Position numbers and translations under genes: made by a program. From Lachnospiraceae bacterium (GTDB lineage: Bacteria > Bacillota > Clostridia > Lachnospirales > Lachnospiraceae), in contig CABJAB010000002.1 in NCBI GenBank assembly GCA_902363445.1, forward strand, positions 372,001 through 436,000: a DNA stretch of 64,000 nucleotides, read 5' to 3'. Of this stretch, positions 44,895 through 54,739 are shown in pieces (positions within the stretch are counted from its first letter, which is position 1; each line of letters begins with the position of its first letter). Under the pieces are notes generated by a model, which saw nothing but the letters and a program-made list of their open reading frames with translations, had not been told where the DNA came from and ran no database searches.

Positions 44895-45587
44895 ATGAGC
44901 AGGATTGAACAGTTGATAAGCGAGATTGAGGAATACATAGATGGCTGTAAAGCACAGCCTTTTACCAATAATAAGAAGATCATCGTGGACAAGGATGAAA
45001 TGGAAGAGCTGTTGGTGGAGCTTCGCCTGCGCACTCCCGATGAGATCAAAAAATATCAGAAGATCATCAGCAATAAGGAGGCTATTTTGAGCTCCACGAA
45101 GGAAGAAGCGGATCACATCATTGAAAGTGCGCGCGCCGATGCAGAAAGGATTCTTGCAGAGGCTCAGGCCCAGGCAGAGGGGATCATCGCTGAGACGGAG
45201 CAGCATACTGCTGAGATGGTGAGCGAGCATGAGGTAATGCAGCAGGCGTACCAGCAGGCGGGTGAAGTAGTGGATCAGGCCAACGGACAGGCCCAGCAGA
45301 TCATCAACGATGCGGTGGCGGATTCAGACAACATTCGTGAGGGGGCCATCCGATATACGGATGATATGCTCAAGGGGCTTCAGTCCATCATCAATCTTGC
45401 CATCGAACAGACGACCGGGAAATTCAATTCCTTTATTGACTCACTTCAGTCCACCGGCGATATCGTGACGAATAACCGGAATGAACTGCAGGTGCCGCAG
45501 GCGGAGGCCGCCCCCACCGCAGAAGACAGAAGGGCAGAGGCAGTACCGGAGGATAACGGCGTTCTGAACGCCGATATGCTGGAATAA
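44895..45587 (+). CDS. Coiled-coil protein, ATP synthase b-subunit/DivIVA-like in outline
   Basis: 230 residues without membrane segments; almost wholly helical, with a long Glu/Ala/Gln-rich coiled coil (about 60-140; AEAQAQAEGIIAETEQH type). It begins MSRIEQLISEIEEYIDGCK, a pattern found in clostridial proteins encoded right after coaD. RBS TGGGAGGAAACAGG. A structural or cell-division role is possible; I do not recognise a defined function. Third gene of the rsmD-coaD run, ended by a terminator. Confidence 0.8.
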   Translation: MSRIEQLISEIEEYIDGCKAQPFTNNKKIIVDKDEMEELLVELRLRTPDEIKKYQKIISNKEAILSSTKEEADHIIESARADAERILAEAQAQAEGIIAETEQHTAEMVSEHEVMQQAYQQAGEVVDQANGQAQQIINDAVADSDNIREGAIRYTDDMLKGLQSIINLAIEQTTGKFNSFIDSLQSTGDIVTNNRNELQVPQAEAAPTAEDRRAEAVPEDNGVLNADMLE

Positions 45588-45599
45588 GAAAAATGAGGC

Positions 45600-45629
45600 G
45601 GGGATGCCAGCGGCATCCCCGTTTTTATT
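45600..45629 (+). terminator. Terminator of the rsmD-coaD operon
   Basis: GGGGATGCC (45600-45608), loop AGC, GGCATCCCC (45612-45620), then GTTTTTATTT. Confidence 0.92.
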
Positions 45630-45639
45630 TCATACCTTT

Positions 45640-46350
45640 AAATATCTTTATAACAAACTTATCTTTATAGCTAGAAGAAGCAAGAAGAAATCCGATTCCA
45701 TCCAGGCGGCTCGCTGGCAGCCGTAACCAGAATTTTTACGGCCTCCAGTCGGTCCTTTTCAACTGACATGGATAAATCGATATTTTTCCATGTCAGATTC
45801 CAATAAAAACCTGCATGAGATTCGGTTTTTACCTCCCTGCGGCCGGGAAGATCCTGCTAACGCCTTGCGGCACTCGCCTTACGATGGAATCGAATCCTTC
45901 TTCTTGCTTTTTCTTCCGCATCGAAATAAGCTCTCATCTGTTGTAAAATCTATTGGGGCGGCCCACCGCAGCTCGCTGCCGTCAGGCGCGCGAGCCGTGT
46001 GGATATCCGATTCTTTTCTGGAATCGCTAGAACGGAAATCATCCGAAATGGTGCGGCAGAGAGAGCACCGGCAGAAAGATTCCGGGCCGGCCTAAAGGTG
46101 AGCGCCGCAGGGCAGAGGCCGATGTTCCCCAGGCGGAGGGAGGCAGAAACGGAGATACCGTTTCCGTTTCTGAGCAAACCGGAGACAGGAAATCATAAAG
46201 ATTTCCTGCCGACTGTGAGCGGTACTCCTAGAGCGGGGATAAAGCGGCCCCTGAATCGCCAGCGAACCGAAATCGTGACGGTCCGGAACTTCTGCCGGTG
46301 TATTGGTAAGGACCCTTAAGGAATGATTCCAAAAAGTATTTAGTTGTATA
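45640..46350. repeat. Hairpin-rich non-coding repeat, copy B (long)
   Basis: About 710 bases in the convergent gap between the coiled-coil gene and ylbJ. Both ends match copy A (35249-35580). The middle (about 45862-46258) is unique to this copy. Perfect hairpins: CTGACATGGA 45763-45772 with 45787-45796; CAGAAACGGA 46144-46153 with 46163-46172; CAGGAAATC 46186-46194 with 46200-46208. Small open frames here (for example from 45790) follow the repeat, not a gene. Looks like a structured RNA or a mobile non-coding element. Confidence 0.75.
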
Positions 46351-46396
46351 GGATGCACACGATGTTCTTCTATAGTAAAGTTCCAGCTCTATGTAT

Positions 46397-47326
46397 TCAT
46401 GCCTGCAGAAGAGGGAAAAGTAAAAATAGGATAACAAAGGTCATAGCTGCCTGCAGAAGCTTCCAGAAAAGGTAGCTCCGTTTGGACAGCGGCGTGCGGC
46501 CTAGGACACTGGCCGTCTGCGCGAGACCGGAAAGTCCTCCGAAGGCCGTATAGGTAAAACAGAGAGAGACTACAAGAGTGCGGGAAAGGCCGGACTGGAC
46601 TGTGAAGGCGATTCCGGATGTCATTTCCAGGAGCCCCGGTACCAGCGTATTCAATAGCGGTATCGGACATCTGTCCCGGAAAAAATAGGAGAGCATTGTG
46701 AAAAACATCAGATAGCCCCCTATTTTGGCTATGACCAGAAATCCGTCCATCATCGCTCCTTCAAATCGGAGGAAAGAGGCCAGGATTCCTTCGCTTCTTT
46801 CATTTTCGGACAGAGCATCGGACCGTTCTGTATCCGTCGGCGCATAATGCCGGGATATCTCCGGTTTTCTGTGACGGACTGCCATGGCTGCGCCATAGCA
46901 GAGTACTGGCGGCAGATAAATGGCAATCAGGCAGGGAAGTACCTGCAGAATGGGAAGGTGCAGCATACCAGTGCATAAGAATCCGGTGAGGAACATGGGG
47001 CTGGGTTCACAGCAGAGGATTAAAAGCAGGTTTCCGTCCTCTCTGGACAGCCGCCCTGTTTTATATAGATCGGCGATTGCTTTAGCCCCCATTGGGTAGC
47101 CGCAGAACCATCCGATGACAAATGCAAACGGGCCGGGAGGCAGTTTTTTCACAAGCTCTGTGGAGATCAGATAGCTTGAAAGGACGATACAGGGGAGCAG
47201 CGTAGGAAGAACCGTACAGTACCAAAGGGAAAGGCCGGCCGCCGCTCCAGGAATGGCTTCCGCAGGATGAGAGATGCAAAAGAGAAAAAGAAGCAGCATG
47301 CATAGAGGAAACCAGAGTTTTTTCAC
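46397..47326 (-). CDS. YlbJ-like sporulation membrane protein (nucleoside-recognition fold)
   Basis: 309 residues, about seven to eight membrane segments, with the YlbJ-type GLSLWYCTVLPTLLPCIVLSSY and CGYPMGAKAIADLYKTGRLS. Somewhat shorter than B. subtilis YlbJ (about 400). YlbJ is a mother-cell sporulation protein. The neighbouring rsmD-coaD genes give the B. subtilis ylb neighbourhood, which supports the name, though here the gene is reversed. A general nucleoside-recognition-domain protein is the alternative. Confidence 0.78.
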   Translation of the reverse strand: MKKLWFPLCMLLLFLFCISHPAEAIPGAAAGLSLWYCTVLPTLLPCIVLSSYLISTELVKKLPPGPFAFVIGWFCGYPMGAKAIADLYKTGRLSREDGNLLLILCCEPSPMFLTGFLCTGMLHLPILQVLPCLIAIYLPPVLCYGAAMAVRHRKPEISRHYAPTDTERSDALSENERSEGILASFLRFEGAMMDGFLVIAKIGGYLMFFTMLSYFFRDRCPIPLLNTLVPGLLEMTSGIAFTVQSGLSRTLVVSLCFTYTAFGGLSGLAQTASVLGRTPLSKRSYLFWKLLQAAMTFVILFLLFPLLQA

Positions 47327-47411
47327 GCAGACTTACCCCTTTCGTTTTTTATAGTCTATGAACAGAGGCCGTTGTCCATGACAAACAACGCGCCGGTCAA
47401 GGAGGATTCAG

Positions 47412-48881
47412 ATGGAGTACAAAGAAATTGCAGGAAGAATGCCAGAAAAGGTGTTTGAGTATTTCAAGGCGCTTTCAGATATTCCCAGGGGCTCTGGAAA
47501 TACGAAAGCCGTCAGTGATTATTGTGCGGATTTCGCCCGGGCGCGCGGGCTTTTTTACCGACAGGACGAAGCGGATAATATCGTGATCGTAAAAGAAGCT
47601 TCTGACGGATATGAAACAGCTCCCACCGTCATGCTGCAGGGCCATCTGGATATGGTGTGCGGGAAAGAGGCGGGCGTCCGGCATGACTTTGAACGGGACC
47701 CGATCCGCTTAGCGGCAGATGGGGATTATATCTGTGCCGAAGGGACGACGCTGGGAGGGGATGACGGCATAGCGGTCGCTTATGCTCTGGCCATCCTGGA
47801 TTCCGATGAGATTGCCCATCCGCGCCTGGAATGTGTATTTACTTCCGACGAAGAGATTGGAATGCTGGGAGCGAATGCCCTGGACATGGACGGGCTCCGC
47901 GCCAGGTATCTGCTGAACCTGGATTCTGAGGAAGAGGGCAGCTTTCTGGCTGGATGTGCCGGCGGAGTCCGTTATGACGTGGAACTCCCTCTTTTGTGGA
48001 AGGTGGCTGGAGGAGTTCCGGTACGAATACAGCTGATCGGTCTCACAGGCGGCCATTCCGGTGTGGACATTCACAGAGGACGTGCCAACGCGAATCTACT
48101 GATGGGAAGGCTGCTATGGGAGCTTTCTCAGGAGCTTCCGGATATGCGGCTTCTTTCCGCGAGAGGGGGCTCTCAGGACAACGCAATTCCCAGAAATTCA
48201 GAACTTCACCTGCTGGTTAAGCGCCAGGACCTGGACTGCTTAAAATCCAAGGTGAAAGAATGGGAGGATATTTTCTGTTCCGAGTACCGGGTCACAGATC
48301 CGGAGCTGCGCCTTCTCCTTGAGGCGGATGAGAAAGAAACTTCTTTGCCGGCAGTTATCCCGGAGGATATGGAGCGAATCTGCTTTTTTCTTCTGAATAC
48401 GCCGAACGGCGTCCAAGCCATGAGCCAGGAGCTTCCAGAGCTGGTTGAGACTTCTTTGAATCTGGGCATTCTGTCCCTGACGGAGACGGATGGATTCTCC
48501 GCTTCCTATTTGGTGCGAAGCTCCTCTTCATCCAGAAAGCGCGCGCTGTGCCAAAGGCTGGAGCTTTTTATAAAATTCTCAGGAGGCTTTTTTCATACTT
48601 CTGGGGACTATCCAGAATGGGAGTTCCGGCCGGAATCACCGCTTCGGAGGCTGCTCTGCAGGGTATATAAGGAACAATATGGGAAAGAGGCCAGAGTGGA
48701 AACAATCCATGCGGGCGTGGAGTGCGGGCTTTTTTTCGCAGGAATCCCCGGCATTGACGCAGTATCCATGGGACCGGATATCCTGGATATCCATACCCCG
48801 AAGGAACGTTTATCCATTTCCTCGGTGGACCGGGTGTGGAAATTTCTGATTGAGGTACTAAAACAGATGAAAGATGCATAG
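47412..48881 (+). CDS. pepD: Aminoacyl-histidine dipeptidase PepD (M20 family)
   Basis: 489 residues, usual length. Metal-binding motifs in order: GHLDMVCGK, GGDDGIAVAYALAIL and SDEEIGMLGANAL, with late IHAGVECGLFF. Hydrolyses Xaa-His and other dipeptides in the cytoplasm. RBS AAGGAGGATTCAG. It is divergent from ylbJ and followed after 12 bases by the M23 peptidase gene. Confidence 0.94.
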   Translation: MEYKEIAGRMPEKVFEYFKALSDIPRGSGNTKAVSDYCADFARARGLFYRQDEADNIVIVKEASDGYETAPTVMLQGHLDMVCGKEAGVRHDFERDPIRLAADGDYICAEGTTLGGDDGIAVAYALAILDSDEIAHPRLECVFTSDEEIGMLGANALDMDGLRARYLLNLDSEEEGSFLAGCAGGVRYDVELPLLWKVAGGVPVRIQLIGLTGGHSGVDIHRGRANANLLMGRLLWELSQELPDMRLLSARGGSQDNAIPRNSELHLLVKRQDLDCLKSKVKEWEDIFCSEYRVTDPELRLLLEADEKETSLPAVIPEDMERICFFLLNTPNGVQAMSQELPELVETSLNLGILSLTETDGFSASYLVRSSSSSRKRALCQRLELFIKFSGGFFHTSGDYPEWEFRPESPLRRLLCRVYKEQYGKEARVETIHAGVECGLFFAGIPGIDAVSMGPDILDIHTPKERLSISSVDRVWKFLIEVLKQMKDA

Positions 48882-48893
48882 ACCTTTATAAAA

Positions 48894-49784
48894 ATGGAAC
48901 CGGAGCGTGCCGTGAGGAAACGAAACAGCCTGGGATTCCTCGGCTTTGCAGTGCTTCTTCTGGGAATCGTCCTGGTCTGCATGCTGCATTTTTTCTGGGA
49001 GAATCCGGTCTATTATCAGCTGAATGAGTATACTTCCGAAGAAGAGTCCTTTCGCGCTATGGCTTTTGGGGAAGGGAACTTGTCCGCCATGTTTTCCATG
49101 GCGGAGGAAAAAAAAGAAGATCCCTTTGAAGTCATCGCCGCATTCATGGTTGACAGTGAATATGATCTGACTGAGGGGACAGGAAAATCCCTTTCTTTTG
49201 GACGGTGGCAGGACATTAAAAAGGGTGTGAACAGGGTGAAGCCGGTGGAATTTACGAAGCTTTCCCATGCGTATGAAACGCTTTTGACAGACCTTAAATA
49301 TTTTCCGCTGCCGCAGGGAGACAGCGAAGCCTCCCGAAATTACGGCTATGAAGACTCCTGGGGATATGAACGTACATACGGAGGGGAGCGGCGACATGAG
49401 GGGACGGATATCATGGGCGGCGGGAACAGCCGGGGATTCTTTCCGGTGATAAGCGTGAGCGACGGGACCATCGAACATATCGGGTGGCTTGAGCTGGGCG
49501 GTTGGCGCATCGGCATCCGCACGCCACACGGCGCATATCTTTATTACGCCCATCTGAGCTCTTATGACCATGAATTTGTACCGGGAGAAGAAATAAAGGC
49601 AGGACAGCTTTTGGGATTTATGGGCGATACCGGCTACAGCAAGGTCGAGGGGACCACCGGGAACTTTGCGGTCCATCTGCATTTTGGAATCTATTTTCGG
49701 ACGGATCATTATGAAGAACTCAGTGTGAATCCGTATTGGATCCTTAAATATCTGGAGGACAAGAAAGTAAAATATTCCTATTAG
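48894..49784 (+). CDS. M23 (LytM-type) metallopeptidase, membrane-anchored
   Basis: 296 residues. One N-terminal membrane helix (about 17-38), a middle linker region, and a C-terminal M23 domain with zinc motifs HEGTD (HxxxD) and VHLHF (HxH). Likely cuts peptidoglycan crosslinks outside the membrane. In the clostridial setting similar proteins act in cell division or spore morphogenesis; which one cannot be told. No strong ribosome site, suggesting coupling to pepD. Confidence 0.88.
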   Translation: MEPERAVRKRNSLGFLGFAVLLLGIVLVCMLHFFWENPVYYQLNEYTSEEESFRAMAFGEGNLSAMFSMAEEKKEDPFEVIAAFMVDSEYDLTEGTGKSLSFGRWQDIKKGVNRVKPVEFTKLSHAYETLLTDLKYFPLPQGDSEASRNYGYEDSWGYERTYGGERRHEGTDIMGGGNSRGFFPVISVSDGTIEHIGWLELGGWRIGIRTPHGAYLYYAHLSSYDHEFVPGEEIKAGQLLGFMGDTGYSKVEGTTGNFAVHLHFGIYFRTDHYEELSVNPYWILKYLEDKKVKYSY

Positions 49785-49805
49785 CTCCCTATTTGGCAGA
49801 AAATA

Positions 49806-49814
49806 TGGTATAAT
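49806..49814 (+). promoter_or_regulatory. Extended -10 promoter for the alarmone synthetase gene
   Basis: TGGTATAAT (49806-49814) is TGn-TATAAT. A TTGGCA lies only 10 bases upstream, too close for a -35. Confidence 0.5.
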
Positions 49815-49890
49815 AACTGCGAAGAAGCAAAGTAGAAAGGCAGAGCTGCTGCTTTCGCCCATTCCTATTATTTTACAGGAGTACGGTTTT

Positions 49891-50706
49891 ATGAAGATTC
49901 AACTATGGAGAGAGTCCCTCGCTCCGTATCATCTGGCGGTGGAGGAGCTTGTAGTGAAGTTCAACCACATCATCAATGAATGCCGTGAATCAGGCGTTTA
50001 TTCCCCCATTGAGGCGGTTCAGGGCCGGGTGAAAAAGATTTCCAGTATCCTGGAGAAAGCTCAGCGAAAGGGTATTGCGCTCAATGAGTTTACGGAAAAG
50101 CTGGATGACATCGCCGGTATCCGTATCATCTGCCAGTTTGTGGAGGATATCGACAAAGTGGTGCAGCTCATACGCAGCCGCAGAGATATGGAAGTCGTCA
50201 GTGAGCGGGACTATATCAGTCATACGAAAGAAAGCGGTTACCGCAGCTATCATGTGAATGTCCTCTATGAGGTTTATACCATGAGCGGAAGTCATAATAT
50301 ACAAGTGGAGATACAGATTCGGACGATGGCTATGAATTTCTGGGCTACGATCGAACATTCCCTGCGCTATAAATATCAGGAAGAGATTCCTGAGAAGCTG
50401 GCAGGACGTCTGAGTGCCGCTGCAGAAGCGGTATTGGCGCTGGACTGTGAGATGTCGGCCATCCGCGATGAAATCGTGGACGCCCAGCAGCTCTTTCAGG
50501 AGAAAGCCTCTGTAGTGGCGGATATCCTGAATAATCTTCAGAATTTATACAGCGGAGAAGAAGAATACGAAGATGCCATGCTGAATATACAAAATGAATT
50601 TTACGAAATCTACCACAACGGCTCTCTGGAAGAGCTGGAGGAATTCGGAAGACGGCTGGATAAGCTGGCGGCGGTCAGGAAGGTCCAGGGGCTTCATTCC
50701 TTTTGA
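49891..50706 (+). CDS. Small alarmone synthetase (RelQ/YjbM-like)
   Basis: 271 residues holding a single RelA/SpoT synthetase domain: EFTEKLDDIAGIRIICQF, SERDYISHTKESGYRSYH, VEIQIRTMAMNFWATIEH. No HD hydrolase, TGS or ACT domain, so it is a stand-alone (p)ppGpp synthase; a C-terminal helical tail supports oligomer formation in this family. Own extended -10 promoter. Confidence 0.92.
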   Translation: MKIQLWRESLAPYHLAVEELVVKFNHIINECRESGVYSPIEAVQGRVKKISSILEKAQRKGIALNEFTEKLDDIAGIRIICQFVEDIDKVVQLIRSRRDMEVVSERDYISHTKESGYRSYHVNVLYEVYTMSGSHNIQVEIQIRTMAMNFWATIEHSLRYKYQEEIPEKLAGRLSAAAEAVLALDCEMSAIRDEIVDAQQLFQEKASVVADILNNLQNLYSGEEEYEDAMLNIQNEFYEIYHNGSLEELEEFGRRLDKLAAVRKVQGLHSF

Positions 50707-50737
50707 TACATAAAGAAAACGATTGTGCGGTGAATGG

Positions 50738-52156
50738 ATGAATCCAGAGAAAAAGAGTATAAAGCTGCCAGAAAAATACCTGGAAGAGATGAGACGGCTC
50801 CTGGGGGAGACGGAATTGAAAGCATATCTGACCTGCATGGAAGAAGAAACCTTCCGCGGCATCCGGCTGAATCCGTTAAAGGTGGCGGAGTGCGACAGAG
50901 CTGGGGTCCTTTCTTCTGCAGATGTCCGGACAAAGGATCCGGTACCGTGGTCAGATTCGCTGGGATATTATTATGAAGAAACAGGGACGCCCGCCAGGCA
51001 CCCATATTATTATGGGGGCCTGTATTACCTGCAGGAGCCCAGCGCCATGGCGCCTGGAGCCATTCTGCCGGTTGAGCCGGGAGATCGGGTAATGGATCTG
51101 TGTGCCGCACCGGGAGGAAAAAGCACCCAGCTGGGTGCAAGACTGGCCGGAAGCGGCTTTTTGCTGTCCAATGATATCAGCGCCTCCCGGGCCAACGGAC
51201 TTTTAAAAAATCTGGAGCGTTTTGGAATCGGAAATATCCTGGTTTCCAGTGAAGAGCCAGAGCGGCTTCTCCGCAGTTTTCCGGAATATTTTGATAAGAT
51301 CCTGGTGGATGCCCCATGCTCCGGAGAAGGCATGTTCCGGCGGGAACCATCCATGATCAAGAGCTGGATGGAGAAAGGACCGGAGCATTATAGTCCGATT
51401 CAAAAAGAACTTCTTCGGTGTGCCTGCGGGATGTTAAAGCCGGGCGGTATGCTGCTGTATTCCACTTGTACCTTTGCGGCGGAAGAAGACGAAGATAATA
51501 TTGAATGGATTTGTAAGGAAATTCCAGAGCTGGAGCCGGTGCCAATACCGCCGAAATACGGATTTGTCCAGGGGAGCGACGGCGCTTCCGTCCGGCTGTT
51601 TCCCTGGAGGCTTTCCGGAGAAGGGCATTTTCTTTCCCTGCTCCGAAAAAAAGGAAGCCTGGAATTTGATTCCCGGGAGACTCGGAAGGTTCGTTCAGAC
51701 GATATGGAAAAGAACAACCGAGATTTTCTGAGGAAGAGGGAAGAGCTTGCCGGATTCTTGGAGCTCGTTCATCGTCCCATCGAAAAAGAGGGGTATTTCT
51801 GGGAGCGGGAGGGGCAGGTCTATCTGCTCCCCATACCAAAGGAGAAACTTCCGCCCATACGTTTTCTCCGCACCGGTCTTCTTTTGGGTACGCTTAAGAA
51901 AAAACGCTTTGAGCCATCTCAGGCCTTGGCCATGTATCTGAAAAAAGAAGAGTTTGAAAACGGCGTAGATTTTTCGTCGGAGGATCTGAGGACAGTGAGA
52001 TACCTGAAAGGTGAGACAGTGGAAGCGGATAATGCAGTTATATGGGGGAAAGACGGATGGTGCCTCGTCTGTACCGACGGATATCCCCTCGGTTTTGCCA
52101 AGCGGAGCCGGATGACTCTTAAAAATAAGTATTATCCAGGATGGAGATGGCAATGA
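50738..52156 (+). CDS. rRNA (cytosine-C5) methyltransferase, RsmB/RsmF family
   Basis: 472 residues from ATG 50738; a TTG at 50723 is possible and no strong ribosome site is visible. SAM motif DLCAAPGGKSTQLG, and the two catalytic cysteines in DAPCSGEGMF and YSTCTF. A C-terminal PUA-like/RsmF-type extension (about 300-472) fits the YebU/RsmF branch. Its stop overlaps the next start as ATGA. Confidence 0.9.
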   Translation: MNPEKKSIKLPEKYLEEMRRLLGETELKAYLTCMEEETFRGIRLNPLKVAECDRAGVLSSADVRTKDPVPWSDSLGYYYEETGTPARHPYYYGGLYYLQEPSAMAPGAILPVEPGDRVMDLCAAPGGKSTQLGARLAGSGFLLSNDISASRANGLLKNLERFGIGNILVSSEEPERLLRSFPEYFDKILVDAPCSGEGMFRREPSMIKSWMEKGPEHYSPIQKELLRCACGMLKPGGMLLYSTCTFAAEEDEDNIEWICKEIPELEPVPIPPKYGFVQGSDGASVRLFPWRLSGEGHFLSLLRKKGSLEFDSRETRKVRSDDMEKNNRDFLRKREELAGFLELVHRPIEKEGYFWEREGQVYLLPIPKEKLPPIRFLRTGLLLGTLKKKRFEPSQALAMYLKKEEFENGVDFSSEDLRTVRYLKGETVEADNAVIWGKDGWCLVCTDGYPLGFAKRSRMTLKNKYYPGWRWQ

Positions 52157-52815
52157 TTCAGATACCAGATTCTATAAAAGCCGTGATATTTGATTTGGAT
52201 GGCACCCTTGTGGATTCCATGAATATGTGGAAAGATATTGATGTTGAATTTTTAGGAAGGTTTCATATTCCTCTGCCGGAGGACCTATCGGATGCGGTTG
52301 AGGGCATGAGCTTTTCTGAAACAGCGTGTTACTTTAAGGAGCGTTTCCAGATTCCCATGAGCCTTCAGGAGATCAAAGACTGTTGGAATCGGATGGCCCT
52401 GTACCAGTACAGCCATGAGGTCCCGTTAAAGCCTGGAGTAAAAGCATTTTTGGAATATTTAAAGACGCGGGGAATCCCCATGGGAATCGCTACCAGTAAT
52501 TCCAGGGAACTGGTCACTGCCGTCACCGACGCTCTTAATATCTCGGAGTTTTTTTCTGTGATCGCCGTTGGATGTCAAGTAGCGAAAGGAAAGCCGGCCC
52601 CGGATATTTATCTCTGTGTGGCGGAAAGCCTCGGAGAGAAGCCGGAGTACTGCCTGGTTTTTGAAGACGTGCCTGCCGGGATCGTGGCGGGCAAGCGGGC
52701 TGGTATGACCGTATGGGCGGTAGCAGACGGTTATTCAGAGGCGGTGAGAGAAGAAAAGAAGAGACTGGCCGACGGATTTATTGAAACTTATAGTGAAATA
52801 GACCTGAGTGTTTAG
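52153..52815 (+). CDS. HAD-superfamily phosphatase (beta-phosphoglucomutase-like)
   Basis: 220 residues from ATG 52153, chosen for the ATGA overlap and the GGAG before it; ATG 52141 and 52147 are in frame. Motif I DLDGTLVDSM, motif II ATSNS, motif III/IV K...FEDVPAGIVAGKRAG. A helical cap as in the beta-PGM/sugar-phosphatase subgroup. Substrate unknown. Confidence 0.88.
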   Translation: MIQIPDSIKAVIFDLDGTLVDSMNMWKDIDVEFLGRFHIPLPEDLSDAVEGMSFSETACYFKERFQIPMSLQEIKDCWNRMALYQYSHEVPLKPGVKAFLEYLKTRGIPMGIATSNSRELVTAVTDALNISEFFSVIAVGCQVAKGKPAPDIYLCVAESLGEKPEYCLVFEDVPAGIVAGKRAGMTVWAVADGYSEAVREEKKRLADGFIETYSEIDLSV

Positions 52816-52852
52816 AACGCCGTACCGGCGGCATATATACAGGAGATGCGCC

Positions 52853-54724
52853 ATGAAGGATTTTCTTCCCGTCTGCCGGACGGACATGGAAAAAAGAGGT
52901 TTTACACAGCTGGATTTTGTTTATATTATCGGAGATGCTTATGTGGACCATCCGTCTTTCGGACCGGCCATCATAAGCCGCGTTCTGGAATCCAGGGGCT
53001 ATAAGGTAGGAATCATCGCTCAGCCGGATTGGAAGGATGATGAAAGCATCCAGATACTCGGAAAGCCGAGACTTGCCTTTTTAGTGAGCGGCGGAAATAT
53101 GGATTCTATGGTCAATCATTATTCTGTGTCCAAGCGCCGCCGCAGGACCGATTCCTATACTCCTGGAGGAATGATGGGAAAAAGGCCGGATTACGCGGTG
53201 ATCGTGTACTGTAATCTGATCCGAAAGGTATTCGGCGGAATACCTGTGATCATCGGAGGGATTGAGGCGAGCCTCCGGCGCCTGTCCCACTATGATTACT
53301 GGTCCGATCAAGTAAAACGGTCAATTTTAATGGATTCTCAGGCGGATCTGATCAGTTATGGCATGGGAGAGCGATCCATCGTGGAAATCGCGGAGGCGCT
53401 GGAAGCCGGCATCCCGGTATCCGAGATCACATATGTGCCGGGTACCGTATACAGGGCAAAAACTCTGGACTCCGTATACGAAGCCATAACCCTTCCGGAC
53501 TTTGAACGCGTGAGGCAGGATAAGAAAACTTATGCGGAGAGTTTTCTGATCCAATATAAGAATACCGATCCATTTCACGGGAAAGCTTTGACGGAAGCTT
53601 ATGGAAACCGGGGATATGTGGTGCAGAATCCTCCTGCCATGCCCCTCAGCCAGACAGAGATGGACGATGTCTATGACCTGCCTTATATGAGGACTTACCA
53701 TCCCATGTATGAAAAGGAGGGAGGAGTGCCGGCCATCTCTGAGATTAAATTCAGCCTGGTCAGCAACAGGGGCTGCTTCGGGGGCTGCAGCTTTTGTGCT
53801 CTGACCTTCCATCAGGGAAGGATCGTACAGGCGCGAAGCCATGCGTCTTTAGAAAAGGAAGCAGAAATCCTCACGAAAGAACCGGATTTTAAAGGCTATA
53901 TTCATGACGTAGGCGGACCTACCGCAGATTTCCGGATGCCGTCCTGTGAAAAGCAGCTCAAATCCGGCGCCTGTCCCGACCGGCAGTGTCTGTTTCCGGT
54001 TCCGTGCAAAAACCTGCAGGTGAGCCACAAAGACTATCTGGCGCTTCTCCGCAAGCTGCGTTCTGTTCCCGGAGTGAAAAAGGTATTTATCCGCTCCGGC
54101 ATCCGGTTTGACTATGTGATGGCAGACAAGGACAGTGAGTTTTTGAAAGAGTTGTGTGAGCATCATATCAGCGGACAGCTGAAAGTGGCGCCGGAGCATA
54201 TTTCACCGAATGTGCTCAAATATATGGGAAAGCCGGACAGCCGTGTGTATTTGGATTTTGCGGAGTCATACCGGAAGATGAATGAAAGACTTGGAAAGAA
54301 ACAATATCTTGTGCCATATCTGATGTCGTCCCACCCAGGCTGTACCATCCGCGATGCGGTGGCCCTGGCAGAATATTTAAGGGATATCCGGCATACGCCG
54401 GAGCAGGTGCAGGATTTTTACCCGACTCCGTCCACTCTTTCTACCTGCATGTACTATACGGGATTCGATCCCAGGACGATGGAGCGGGTCTATGTGCCGA
54501 GAAGCCCTCACGAAAAGGCCATGCAGCGCGCACTGATTCAGTACCGCCTGCCAAAGAACCGGGAGCTGGTCCTGGAGGCGCTCAGACAGGCGGGCAGGAC
54601 AGACCTGATCGGATATGGAAGCCGCTGTCTCATACGGCCCGACAAAGAGGAAGTTTCTTCCGGAGGAAAACAGAAGGATAAAAAGAAAACGGCCATCCGA
54701 AATGTTCATCCCAAAAAGAGATAA
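52853..54724 (+). CDS. YgiQ-family radical SAM protein
   Basis: 623 residues from ATG 52853 (AGGAGATGCGCC upstream). N-terminal FLPVCRTDMEKRGFTQLDFV, and the cluster motif NRGCFGGCSFCALTFHQG (about residues 310-325). The C-terminal part has PTPSTLSTCMYYTG. It matches the widespread YgiQ/UPF0313 family, a radical SAM group of unknown reaction, at its usual length. A basic tail (KKKT..HPKKR) ends the protein. Followed after 15 bases by the beta-CASP gene. Confidence 0.93.
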   Translation: MKDFLPVCRTDMEKRGFTQLDFVYIIGDAYVDHPSFGPAIISRVLESRGYKVGIIAQPDWKDDESIQILGKPRLAFLVSGGNMDSMVNHYSVSKRRRRTDSYTPGGMMGKRPDYAVIVYCNLIRKVFGGIPVIIGGIEASLRRLSHYDYWSDQVKRSILMDSQADLISYGMGERSIVEIAEALEAGIPVSEITYVPGTVYRAKTLDSVYEAITLPDFERVRQDKKTYAESFLIQYKNTDPFHGKALTEAYGNRGYVVQNPPAMPLSQTEMDDVYDLPYMRTYHPMYEKEGGVPAISEIKFSLVSNRGCFGGCSFCALTFHQGRIVQARSHASLEKEAEILTKEPDFKGYIHDVGGPTADFRMPSCEKQLKSGACPDRQCLFPVPCKNLQVSHKDYLALLRKLRSVPGVKKVFIRSGIRFDYVMADKDSEFLKELCEHHISGQLKVAPEHISPNVLKYMGKPDSRVYLDFAESYRKMNERLGKKQYLVPYLMSSHPGCTIRDAVALAEYLRDIRHTPEQVQDFYPTPSTLSTCMYYTGFDPRTMERVYVPRSPHEKAMQRALIQYRLPKNRELVLEALRQAGRTDLIGYGSRCLIRPDKEEVSSGGKQKDKKKTAIRNVHPKKR

Positions 54725-54739
54725 TAAGGAGATAATAGT

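Noticed and set aside
45790-46095. Open frame of about 100 residues inside repeat copy B
   Set aside because: Same repeat-derived origin; no ribosome site and no protein-like composition.
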